Positions 1 through 6,099 of a stretch of DNA of 9,292 bases are shown here, piece after piece. Source of the DNA: DASWED01 sp036394995 (GTDB lineage Bacteria; Actinomycetota; UBA4738; JACQTL01); contig DASWED010000069.1 in assembly GCA_036394995.1 (NCBI GenBank), positions 1 to 9,292 of the forward strand, read 5' to 3'. The notes beneath the pieces were generated by a model that worked only from the letters and a program-made list of their open reading frames with translations, did not search any database and was not told the DNA's origin. The position numbers and the translations under genes are program-made. The stretch's first letter is position 1. Each line of letters begins with the position of its first letter.

Positions 1-744
1 GAGTTCATCCCGATCGCGGTGGAGGACGCGGTGCTGGACTTCGACCCTCTGGACGAGTTCGAGCAGGAGGGGCGCCGGATGATCCGGGTGCTCCTGGTGG
101 CCGCACAGCGGGCCATGGTGGACGCGCTCGTCCAGACGGCCGACGCAGCGAGGCTGGAGCCCGTCGGCCTCGACCTCATCCCGTTCGCCCTGATCCGGTC
201 CGTGGGCGACGCCGAGGGTGGCGAGCTGCTCGACGAGGCGCACGAGGAGGCCCTGATCGACGTGGGCGCCGACGTGACCAGCATCTGCGTCCACCTCCGG
301 ACCGTCCCCCGGTTCGTCAGGATCCTGCCCTCCGGCGGCAACGACATCACCCTTGCCGTGGCCCGGGCCCTCGGCATCCCCGAGGACGAGGCCGACCGCC
401 TCAAGCGCGGCGAGGCCGTGGAGGGCGGGCCGAGCCTGGAGGACGCCCGCCGGGTGGCGAACGGGCGAACGGTGAGCTTCGTCGACGAGATCCGATCGTC
501 GCTCGAGTTCTACGCGGCGCAGAGCCCGGGCTCGCGCATCGGCCGGGTCCGGGTGACCGGCGGCGGCTCCAAGCTGGGCGGGTTCGTCGACCTGCTCTCG
601 GAGCGCCTCGGGACGCCCTCGGAACCCGGACAGGTGTTCGGGCGGGTTCGCCCGGAGCTCGATCTGTCCCAGGAAGCCCTGGCCGACGCCGAGCCGCTGC
701 TCGCCGTGGCCGTGGGGCTCGCGCTTCCGGGAGGCAAGCCGTGA
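1..744 (+). CDS. pilM: Type IV pilus assembly protein PilM (5' partial)
   Basis: This is the C-terminal 247 residues of PilM, the cytoplasmic actin-like ATP-binding protein that recruits PilN to the inner face of the pilus machine. The frame is already open at base 1, so the start lies upstream; family members are about 350 residues, so roughly 100 are missing. The fragment opens with the PilM-type motif IPIAVEDAVLDF. It continues with ALIDVGAD followed by a GGNDIT segment (phosphate-2-like and following region of the actin fold) and RVRVTGGGSKLGGF (adenosine-binding motif). The end overlaps pilN by 4 bp (GTGA), showing translational coupling. The fold could be confused with FtsA, but the motifs and the following pilN and pilO settle it. 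The assignment is confident; the true start cannot be seen. Confidence 0.93.
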   Translation, partial: EFIPIAVEDAVLDFDPLDEFEQEGRRMIRVLLVAAQRAMVDALVQTADAARLEPVGLDLIPFALIRSVGDAEGGELLDEAHEEALIDVGADVTSICVHLRTVPRFVRILPSGGNDITLAVARALGIPEDEADRLKRGEAVEGGPSLEDARRVANGRTVSFVDEIRSSLEFYAAQSPGSRIGRVRVTGGGSKLGGFVDLLSERLGTPSEPGQVFGRVRPELDLSQEALADAEPLLAVAVGLALPGGKP

Positions 745-1412
745 CCCAGGTCAACCTTCTTCCCCGAGAGCTCAAGCAACGCCAGCGGGCCCGGCGCCAG
801 ACCGGCCTCATCGCGCTGGCCGGCGGCGCCGTGGTGCTCCTGCTCCTCGCGTTCTGGTACCTCCAGGGCAACCGGCTGAACGACATCGATCAGCAGGTGA
901 AGGCCCAGGAGGCCACGAACGCCGAGCTCCAGTCCAAGGTGGCCTCCCTCCAGAAGTACGCGGAGCTCCGGGCCCAGGTGGAGCAGCAGAAGACCCTGCT
1001 CGAGGGCGCGCTGGTGAACACCGTCCACTGGTCGCGGATCCTGAACGACCTGTCGAACCTGGAGCCCGACCGGATGTGGCTGTCCTCGATGACGGGGACC
1101 GCGCAGTCCCCGGCCGCCGCGGCGGTCGGGACCGTCCCGCCGGCCACGACCGGCGCGCCGGCGGCGGGGGGTTCGTGCAAGGCCAGCAACGCGGCGGCGC
1201 ACGCGATCATCGGCAACCTCCAGTTCCAGGGGAACTCGCTGGACACGCAGACCGTGGCGCTGTGGCTGACCAAGCTGGAAGGCCTGAAGGGCTGGGAGAA
1301 CTCCTGGCTGACCAGCGCCCAACTGGGCGACGTGAACGGGACGCCGGTGTGGCAGTTCAGCAGCTCGGTGGACCTCAACGACTGCGCGGCCCACGGAGGT
1401 GGCATCTCGTGA
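741..1412 (+). CDS. pilN: Type IV pilus assembly protein PilN
   Basis: A 223-residue bitopic membrane protein of the pilus alignment complex that links cytoplasmic PilM to PilO. The N-terminus has the PilM-docking motif VNLLP (residues 4-8), then a basic stretch, one membrane helix (about 22-40) and a coiled coil (about 45-90). An Ala/Pro/Thr-rich low-complexity segment (about 118-145) precedes the C-terminal domain, in place of a continuous ferredoxin-like fold. The only cysteines, C146 and C215, flank the outer domain and could form a disulfide. The GTG start at 741 overlaps the pilM stop and has GGGAGG at 729-734, 6 nt upstream. The gene overlaps pilO by 4 bp. Identification rests on motif, topology and order, and is firm. 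Confidence 0.93.
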   Translation: MTQVNLLPRELKQRQRARRQTGLIALAGGAVVLLLLAFWYLQGNRLNDIDQQVKAQEATNAELQSKVASLQKYAELRAQVEQQKTLLEGALVNTVHWSRILNDLSNLEPDRMWLSSMTGTAQSPAAAAVGTVPPATTGAPAAGGSCKASNAAAHAIIGNLQFQGNSLDTQTVALWLTKLEGLKGWENSWLTSAQLGDVNGTPVWQFSSSVDLNDCAAHGGGIS

Positions 1413-2059
1413 ACGAGCGACGCGAACGGATCATCGCCGGAGCGGTGTCATTGGTGGTGGCCCTGGGGGTCCTGGTGTTCCTGCTGATGCCCCGCATCTC
1501 CGCGGTGGGCAAGCGGACCGACGACCTGGCGGCGGCGGAGCAGGAGCAGCAGACCCTGGAGAACTCGCTGACGGCCCTCAAGTCGGACAAGGCCGAGGCC
1601 AAGAAGGCCCAGAAGACCCTTGCGAGGCTCGAGACGAAGATCCCGCCGACGGCCGACGTGCCGAGCCTGGTCCGGCTGCTCCAGAACGCGGCGGACTCCG
1701 CGGCCGTGGACTTCTTCTCGGTGTCGCCGGGCACGCCGACGGTGGCGTCGACGGGGATCTCGGTGATCTCCACCCAGATCACCGTGAGCGGCGGGTTCTT
1801 CTCGGTGGAGGAGTTCCTGTTCAAGATGGAGACCCTGCCCCGCGCGGTCCGGGTGACCCAGATCAGCGTGGGCCCCGGCGGCGAGGACCAGACCAAGCTC
1901 CAGCTCACGATGAACGCCGAGGTCTACACCACCGACACGAACGCCGGGCCGGGGTCGTCCCCGGGACACACCGAGGGCGGAGCCGTTCCGGGAGCGCCCA
2001 CGCCGGTTCCCAGCGGCACGCCGGCCCCCGTTCCCTCGACCACGATCACCGGAGGCTGA
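1409..2059 (+). CDS. pilO: Type IV pilus assembly protein PilO
   Basis: A 216-residue bitopic protein that pairs with PilN in the inner-membrane alignment complex. A short basic cytoplasmic tail (NERRER) is followed by one membrane helix (about 8-27), a charged coiled coil (about 35-80) and a ferredoxin-like domain (about 85-178) with the motif VSGGFFSVEEFLFKMETLPR, typical of PilO. An unusual Pro/Ser/Thr/Gly-rich tail (about 179-216) follows. There are no cysteines. The frame is open from 1076, but the GTG at 1409 is chosen because it overlaps the pilN stop as GTGA, has GGAGGT at 1395-1400, and gives the expected tail-helix layout; upstream residues would duplicate pilN coding sequence. The assignment is confident; the tail's role is unknown. 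Confidence 0.92.
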   Translation: MNERRERIIAGAVSLVVALGVLVFLLMPRISAVGKRTDDLAAAEQEQQTLENSLTALKSDKAEAKKAQKTLARLETKIPPTADVPSLVRLLQNAADSAAVDFFSVSPGTPTVASTGISVISTQITVSGGFFSVEEFLFKMETLPRAVRVTQISVGPGGEDQTKLQLTMNAEVYTTDTNAGPGSSPGHTEGGAVPGAPTPVPSGTPAPVPSTTITGG

Positions 2060-2064
2060 TCCAG

Positions 2065-2703
2065 ATGGCGCTCACCACCAGGGACCGGCGCGCGATGATC
2101 ATCTTCGCGATGGTCGTCGTGGTCGCGGCGGTCGCCTACTTCCTCATCCTGAAGCCGAGCAAGGCCGAGAACTCGCCGTTCAGCGCGCCCACGACGCAGG
2201 GGACCACGCCGGCCTCGCCGGCCCCCGCGCCCAGCTCGCAGGGCGGCCAGTCGCCCCGCCCCACCCCGCCGCTCGAGATCGCATTCGGAGGGAACGACCC
2301 GTTCTCCCCGAAGGTGAGCGCGAGCGGCGGGGGCGGCCCCTCCTCCACGCCACCGACGACCGGCCCGAGCAGCACGACCACCACGTCGCCTCCGGCCACC
2401 ACGTCATCGCCTCCGCCCACGACGTCCCCGCCCCCGGAGTCGGTCTCGCCGCCGCCCCCGCAGTCGAGCGCGCCGCCGAACGGCACCAGCGCCACGATCG
2501 CGGGGCACACGGTGGTCCTGATCGACATCTTCCAGCGCAACGGCGAGGACATGGCGCAGGTCGAGGTCGACGGCACCGCCTACACCGTGGGGATCGGCGA
2601 CACCTTCGACGAGGGGTTCGAGCTCGTGTCGATCATCGGGTCGTGCGCGACGTTCACGCACGGCTCCCAGGAGTTCGAGCTCTGCGAGAACCCGCAGAAG
2701 TAG
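2065..2703 (+). CDS. PilP-like pilus assembly protein with proline-rich linker
   Basis: A 212-residue protein, probably the actinobacterial counterpart of PilP. A membrane helix (about 10-29) after a basic TRDRR start replaces the lipobox found in PilP of diderms. Next comes a Pro/Ser/Thr-rich spacer (about 36-140) interrupted by GGNDPFSPK (75-83), which resembles the DPF motif at the edge of PilP proteins. The C-terminal domain (about 143-212) looks like a small beta barrel (TIAGHTVVLIDIF, TAYTVGIGDTF) as in PilP/GspC, with C194 and C207 placed for a disulfide. The ATG at 2065 has GGAGG at 2051-2055, overlapping the end of pilO. Its place after pilO supports the role, but similarity is judged by eye. 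PilP normally contacts the PilQ secretin, absent here, so its partner in this cell is unclear. Confidence 0.7.
   Translation: MALTTRDRRAMIIFAMVVVVAAVAYFLILKPSKAENSPFSAPTTQGTTPASPAPAPSSQGGQSPRPTPPLEIAFGGNDPFSPKVSASGGGGPSSTPPTTGPSSTTTTSPPATTSSPPPTTSPPPESVSPPPPQSSAPPNGTSATIAGHTVVLIDIFQRNGEDMAQVEVDGTAYTVGIGDTFDEGFELVSIIGSCATFTHGSQEFELCENPQK
2380..2439 (+). repeat. Degenerate tandem repeat encoding TTS(S)PPx units
   Basis: Three in-frame units of 18 to 21 bp begin at 2380, 2398 and 2419, each opening with A-C-(C/G)-A-C-G-T-C. They encode TTSPPA, TTSSPPP and TTSPPPE within the linker of the PilP-like protein. A looser fourth Ser/Pro unit (SVSPPPPQ) follows. The array probably grew by slippage and sets linker length, so copy number may differ between strains. 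Confidence 0.6.
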
Positions 2704-2721
2704 ACCCTTCACCTGCGTTCG

Positions 2722-2735
2722 AGACGCCGGCGTCT
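2722..2735. other. Perfect 14-bp palindrome after the pil genes
   Basis: AGACGCCGGCGTCT reads identically on both strands. It lies 18 bp after the stop of the PilP-like gene and about 28 bp before the terminator hairpin. With no unpaired centre it is a poor RNA hairpin (at most a 5-bp stem), so a protein-binding site or a chance GC-rich palindrome are both possible. Confidence 0.35.
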
Positions 2736-2763
2736 GCCTCTGGGGGGAGCGGTCGCCGGTCAT

Positions 2764-2794
2764 GGGGGCGGTCCTGCCAGGGACCGCCCCCTTT
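2764..2794 (+). terminator. Rho-independent-type terminator between pil and aro operons
   Basis: A perfect 11-bp stem pairs GGGGGCGGTCC (2764-2774) with GGACCGCCCCC (2781-2791) around a 6-nt loop, followed by TTT. The T tract is short, as is common in high-GC actinobacteria. It sits between the PilP-like gene and aroC and should separate the two transcripts. Confidence 0.75.
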
Positions 2795-2814
2795 CCACAC
2801 GGTGGCCCGGCCCG

Positions 2815-2843
2815 GGATCGGCCGGTCCGGCCCTGCATATCAT
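2815..2843 (+). promoter_or_regulatory. Putative aroC promoter with -10 element, likely leaderless start
   Basis: TATCAT at 2838-2843 matches the -10 consensus at five of six positions and stands out in GC-rich surroundings. Only 6 nt separate it from the aroC ATG at 2850, so transcription would begin at or next to the start codon. There is no good Shine-Dalgarno sequence before aroC, which agrees with a leaderless mRNA, a common arrangement in Actinobacteria. No clear -35 box is visible. Its place is taken by GGATCGGCCGGTCC (2815-2828), a 14-bp palindrome with one mismatched pair, which might bind a regulator. This is inference from spacing and consensus alone. Confidence 0.5.
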
Positions 2844-2849
2844 TCGGGG

Positions 2850-4019
2850 ATGCTTCGGCTGCTGACGGCGGGGGAGTCGCACGGGCGGGGCCTGGTGGCC
2901 ATCCTGGAGGGGATGCCCGCGGGGGTCCCGGTCTCCGTGGGCGGGCTGCGCGGTGAGCTGGCCCGGCGGCGGCTGGGGTACGGGCGGAGCGGCCGGCAGC
3001 GCCTGGAGGGGGACCCGGCGGAGATCTGGGGCGGTGTCCGCCACGGCGCCACGCTGGGGAGCCCCGTGGCGGTGACCATCCCGAACGCCGAGTTCGAGGC
3101 GAAGTACGCCGAGCTGATGGGGGTGGAGACGGCGCCGGACCCCGCGGCCCGGCTCACCGCGCCGCGGCCGGGGCACGCGGACCTGGCCGGGATGCTGAAG
3201 TACGGCTTCGACGACGCCCGGGACGTGCTGGAGCGGGCCAGCGCCCGGGAGACGGCGGCCCGGGTGGCCGCCGGGTACGTATGCAAGGCCTTCCTGGCCG
3301 AGATGGGGATCTCGGTGCTGTCGCACGTGGTCCGGATCGGCCGGGCCGCGACGCCCGCCGGGCGGCGACCGCCCGGTCCCGGGGACCTCGCCGCGATCGA
3401 CCGCTCGGCGGTCCGGTGCGCCGACCCGAAGGCGGGCGCCCGGATGGTGGAGGCGGTGCGGGCGGCGCAGAAGGCCCGGGACACGCTGGGGGGGGTGTTC
3501 GAGGTGATCGTGTTCGGCGCGCCCCCCGGGCTGGGGTCGCACGTGCACCTCGACCGGAAGCTCGACGCCCGGCTGGCCCTGGCCATCATGAGCATCCAGT
3601 CGGTCAAGGGCGTGGAGGTCGGCGACGGGTTCGCCTCGGCGGCCCGCCCCGGTACCGCGGCCCACGACGAGATCGTCCCGGGGCCACCCGGAGGCCTTCC
3701 CGAGCGCAGGTCGAACAGGGCCGGCGGGATCGAGGGTGGGATGACGAACGGCCAGCCCATCAGGGTCCGGGCGGCCATGAAGCCGTTCTCCACGGTCCCG
3801 GCCGGTCTTCGGACGGTGGACATGGCCACCGGGAAGGCCGCCCGCCCGTTCCGCCAGCGGACCGACGTGTGCGCGGTCCCGGCGGGAGCCGTGGTGGGGG
3901 AGTCGGCGGTGGCCCTGGTGGTGGCCGACGCCCTCCTGGAGAAGTTCGGTGGGGACTCGGTGGGGGAGACGCGCCGGAACCTGGAGGCGTTCCGGGTGAC
4001 TGTGGAGGGCGGGTCGTGA
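2850..4019 (+). CDS. aroC: Chorismate synthase
   Basis: A cytoplasmic 389-residue enzyme that removes phosphate from 5-enolpyruvylshikimate-3-phosphate to make chorismate, using reduced FMN without net redox change. All family signatures are present: GESHG (8-12, with H11), RPGHADL (106-112, with H109), RASARETAARVAAG (129-142), IMSIQSVKGVEVGDGF (246-261), SNRAGGIEGGMTNG (288-301) and RTDVCAVPA (337-345), with D339 at the catalytic aspartate position. Length is normal. The frame is open from 2643, but the ATG at 2850 begins MLRLLTAGESHG exactly where the family starts, and upstream codons cross the terminator. It heads a coupled aro cluster and overlaps aroKB by 4 bp. A run of eight G (3488-3495) does not break the frame. 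Confidence 0.97.
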   Translation: MLRLLTAGESHGRGLVAILEGMPAGVPVSVGGLRGELARRRLGYGRSGRQRLEGDPAEIWGGVRHGATLGSPVAVTIPNAEFEAKYAELMGVETAPDPAARLTAPRPGHADLAGMLKYGFDDARDVLERASARETAARVAAGYVCKAFLAEMGISVLSHVVRIGRAATPAGRRPPGPGDLAAIDRSAVRCADPKAGARMVEAVRAAQKARDTLGGVFEVIVFGAPPGLGSHVHLDRKLDARLALAIMSIQSVKGVEVGDGFASAARPGTAAHDEIVPGPPGGLPERRSNRAGGIEGGMTNGQPIRVRAAMKPFSTVPAGLRTVDMATGKAARPFRQRTDVCAVPAGAVVGESAVALVVADALLEKFGGDSVGETRRNLEAFRVTVEGGS

Positions 4020-5641
4020 CCGCATCTGGCCCCGGTCGGGGCCGACACGTCTGGCTGGTCGGGATGCCGGGGTCGGGGAAGACCGCGGTGGGGCCCATCC
4101 TGGCGGAACGGCTGGACGTGGGGTTCGTCGACCTGGACGCGGAGATCGAACGCAGCGCGGGCCTGTCGATCGCCGAGATCTTCGAACGGGACGGCGAACG
4201 GGGGTTCCGGACCCTGGAGGGCACGGCCGTGTGCGTCGCCGCGGATGGACCGGCGGCCGTGGTGGCCACGGGAGGGGGCGCGGTCCTCTCGGGCGAGAAT
4301 CGCCGGGTCATGCGCGGGACCGGGCTGGTGCTGCACCTCCGCGTGGACGCCGCCGAGGCCACGGCCCGCCTCCGTGCGGACCCCCGGCCCAGGCCGCTGC
4401 TGGCCGGGGCCGGCTCGTGGGAAGCACTGGCCGCCGAACGGGCCCCCCTGTACGACGAGATCGCCGACGCCTCCGTCGGAGGCGATCCGGGGGAGTCCCC
4501 CGAGTCCCTGGCCCGGCTGCTGGCCGGGGCGGTCGAGGGACGTCCTCCCGTGGCCACCGTCCCCGTCGACGTCCCCGGCCATCCCCACGTCGCGACCATC
4601 GGGGCCGGGATCCTCCCCCGGCTCCGGCTGGCCGTCCCTGAGGCTCCCGCCGGAGGGACGGCGTTCGTGGTGGCGGACCCCCGGGTGGCCGGGGCGTTCC
4701 TGGGGCCCGTGGGTCGCGCGTTGGAGGAGGCCGGGTGGACCGTCCTGCACCTCGAGGTCCCCGAGGGGGAGGGGGCGAAGACCGTCCGGGTGGCCGAGGA
4801 CCTGTACCGGCGGCTGGCCGGGAGCGAGGCGCAGCGCGAGGACCTCGTGGTGGCCCTGGGTGGCGGCGCAACGGGCGACCTGGCCGGGTTCGTGGCCGCC
4901 ACCTACCTGCGGGGGATGCGGTTCGTCCAGGTCCCCACGACCCTGCTGGCGCAGGTGGACGCCGCGATCGGGGGGAAGACCGGCGTGAACCTGCCCGACG
5001 GGAAGAACCTGGTTGGCGCGTTCCACCAGCCGGCGGCCGTGTTCGTCGACGTCGCGATCCTCCTGAGCCTGGCGGAGCGGGAGTACCGGTCGGGCCTGGG
5101 CGAGGTGGCGAAGTACGCCCTGGCGTTCGACCGGGGGATCCCGGATCTCCTGGAACGCCACCGGGAGAGCGTGTCCGTGTCCCCCCGGGACGAGGAAGCG
5201 GTCGCGGTCCTGCACGACCTCGTGCGCCGGTGCGTCGAGATCAAGGCCGGCGTGGTCTCCCGGGACGAACGCGACGCCGCCGAGCGGCTGTTCCTGAACT
5301 ACGGCCACACCGTGGGGCACGCCCTGGAGCGCGTCACTGGGTTCGGGGGCCGGTCCCACGGCGAGGCCGTGGCCCTGGGGATGGTCGTCGCGGCGCGGCT
5401 GGCCGAACGCCTCGGCGTGGCGGCGCCGGGGCTGGTCGACCGGCACGTCCGGCTCCTGGGGTCGCTCGGGCTCCCCACCCGCGGCCCCCTGCCCGACGCG
5501 GGGGCGATCGTGGAGGCGACGCGGATGGACAAGAAGCGCCGCGGTGCGGTTCGCTTCGTGCTGCTCGAGGACGTCGGGCGCCCGGTGGTGGTGGGCGACG
5601 TGCCGGACGAGGTCGTCATGGAGACGCTGGAGGCCATGTGA
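4016..5641 (+). CDS. aroKB: Bifunctional shikimate kinase / 3-dehydroquinate synthase (AroK-AroB fusion)
   Basis: One uninterrupted frame of 541 residues carries two enzymes. The AroK part (about 10-172) phosphorylates shikimate: Walker A GMPGSGKT (16-23), substrate-binding DLD (39-41) and FRTLE with R65, GGG (86-88), lid RPLL (126-129) and R142..Y146. A short linker (about 173-178) leads to the AroB part (about 179-541), which cyclises DAHP to 3-dehydroquinate using NAD and zinc: GGGATGDLAGF (282-292), QVPTTLLAQVDAAIGGKTGVN (305-325, conserved core), and metal ligands E363, H431 and H448 with H435 alongside. Both active sites look intact. The GTG at 4016 overlaps aroC and has GGAGGG at 4004-4009. 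The two enzymes catalyse non-consecutive pathway steps. In most actinobacteria they are separate adjacent genes; AroKB fusions are known in Thermotoga. Confidence 0.95.
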   Translation: MTASGPGRGRHVWLVGMPGSGKTAVGPILAERLDVGFVDLDAEIERSAGLSIAEIFERDGERGFRTLEGTAVCVAADGPAAVVATGGGAVLSGENRRVMRGTGLVLHLRVDAAEATARLRADPRPRPLLAGAGSWEALAAERAPLYDEIADASVGGDPGESPESLARLLAGAVEGRPPVATVPVDVPGHPHVATIGAGILPRLRLAVPEAPAGGTAFVVADPRVAGAFLGPVGRALEEAGWTVLHLEVPEGEGAKTVRVAEDLYRRLAGSEAQREDLVVALGGGATGDLAGFVAATYLRGMRFVQVPTTLLAQVDAAIGGKTGVNLPDGKNLVGAFHQPAAVFVDVAILLSLAEREYRSGLGEVAKYALAFDRGIPDLLERHRESVSVSPRDEEAVAVLHDLVRRCVEIKAGVVSRDERDAAERLFLNYGHTVGHALERVTGFGGRSHGEAVALGMVVAARLAERLGVAAPGLVDRHVRLLGSLGLPTRGPLPDAGAIVEATRMDKKRRGAVRFVLLEDVGRPVVVGDVPDEVVMETLEAM

Positions 5642-6099
5642 ACGTCCTGTTTCTGTTCGGCCCGAACCTGGGGGCGCTGGGCCGGCGGGACCCGGAGCGG
5701 TACGGCCGGGAGACGCTGGAGGAGGTCATGGCCGGCATCGAGCGAAGGGCGGGGGAGCTCGGCCACGCGGTCGCCTGGCGGCAGTCCGATCACGAGGGGG
5801 ACCTGGTGGGGTGGCTGAACGCGGCGCCGTCCGAGGGCCACGCCGCCGTCGTGGTGAACCCCGGCGCGCTGACCCACTACTCCCACTCGCTGCGCGACGC
5901 GGTGGAGGGGTGCGGCCTCCCCGTGATCGAGGTCCACCAGACCAACATCTACGCCCGGGAGGAGTTCCGCCGGCACTCGGTGGTGTCGCCGGCCTGCCGG
6001 GCCGTGATCGCTGGGGCCGGGACCGGCGGGTATCATCTGGCGCTGGAGGCCCTGGCATGGATTTCCCCGGACGACGACAGCGGCTCGCCACGCGCCTGA
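5638..6099 (+). CDS. aroQ: 3-dehydroquinate dehydratase, type II
   Basis: A 153-residue enzyme that dehydrates 3-dehydroquinate to 3-dehydroshikimate, the step after AroB. Conserved features are GPNLGALGRRDPERYG (8-23) with N10, R17 and the catalytic Y22, then NPGALTH, IEVHQTN (Glu and catalytic His) and AREEFRRHS with the substrate-binding Arg. One oddity is Phe7 in the family signature position before GPNL, normally Asn or another polar residue. The GTG at 5638 overlaps the aroKB stop (GTGA) and has GGAGG at 5629-5633. The usual end, GYHLALEALA, is followed by an acidic tail of about 13 residues whose codons overlap the start of the peptidase gene. Identification is firm; full activity with Phe7 is assumed. 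Confidence 0.95.
   Translation: MNVLFLFGPNLGALGRRDPERYGRETLEEVMAGIERRAGELGHAVAWRQSDHEGDLVGWLNAAPSEGHAAVVVNPGALTHYSHSLRDAVEGCGLPVIEVHQTNIYAREEFRRHSVVSPACRAVIAGAGTGGYHLALEALAWISPDDDSGSPRA

Noticed and set aside
2380..2470. CRISPR-like or mobile repeat array
   Set aside because: Units are short, degenerate and in frame with a Pro-rich linker; there are no spacers of uniform length.
2643..2849. Open frame extending aroC upstream
   Set aside because: It would run through the terminator hairpin and part of the pil gene, and the family N-terminus matches the ATG at 2850.
3488..3495. Run of eight G inside aroC as a phase-variation or error site
   Set aside because: Conserved residues continue in frame on both sides, so the length is right, and switching an essential biosynthetic gene is unlikely.
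4308..4871. Minus-strand frame of 187 codons opposite aroKB
   Set aside because: Arg/Pro-rich shadow of the coding strand with no ribosome site or motif.
2840..5446. An 868-codon open frame on the minus strand opposite aroC and aroKB
   Set aside because: It is the mirror of two certain genes. GC-rich third positions remove stop codons from the antisense frame; its translation is low-complexity Arg/Pro/Gly/His-rich and resembles no family.
5544..6056. Upstream extension of the peptidase frame
   Set aside because: It lies over aroB and aroQ in another frame and is Arg/Gly-rich; the ATG at 6057 gives the normal family start.
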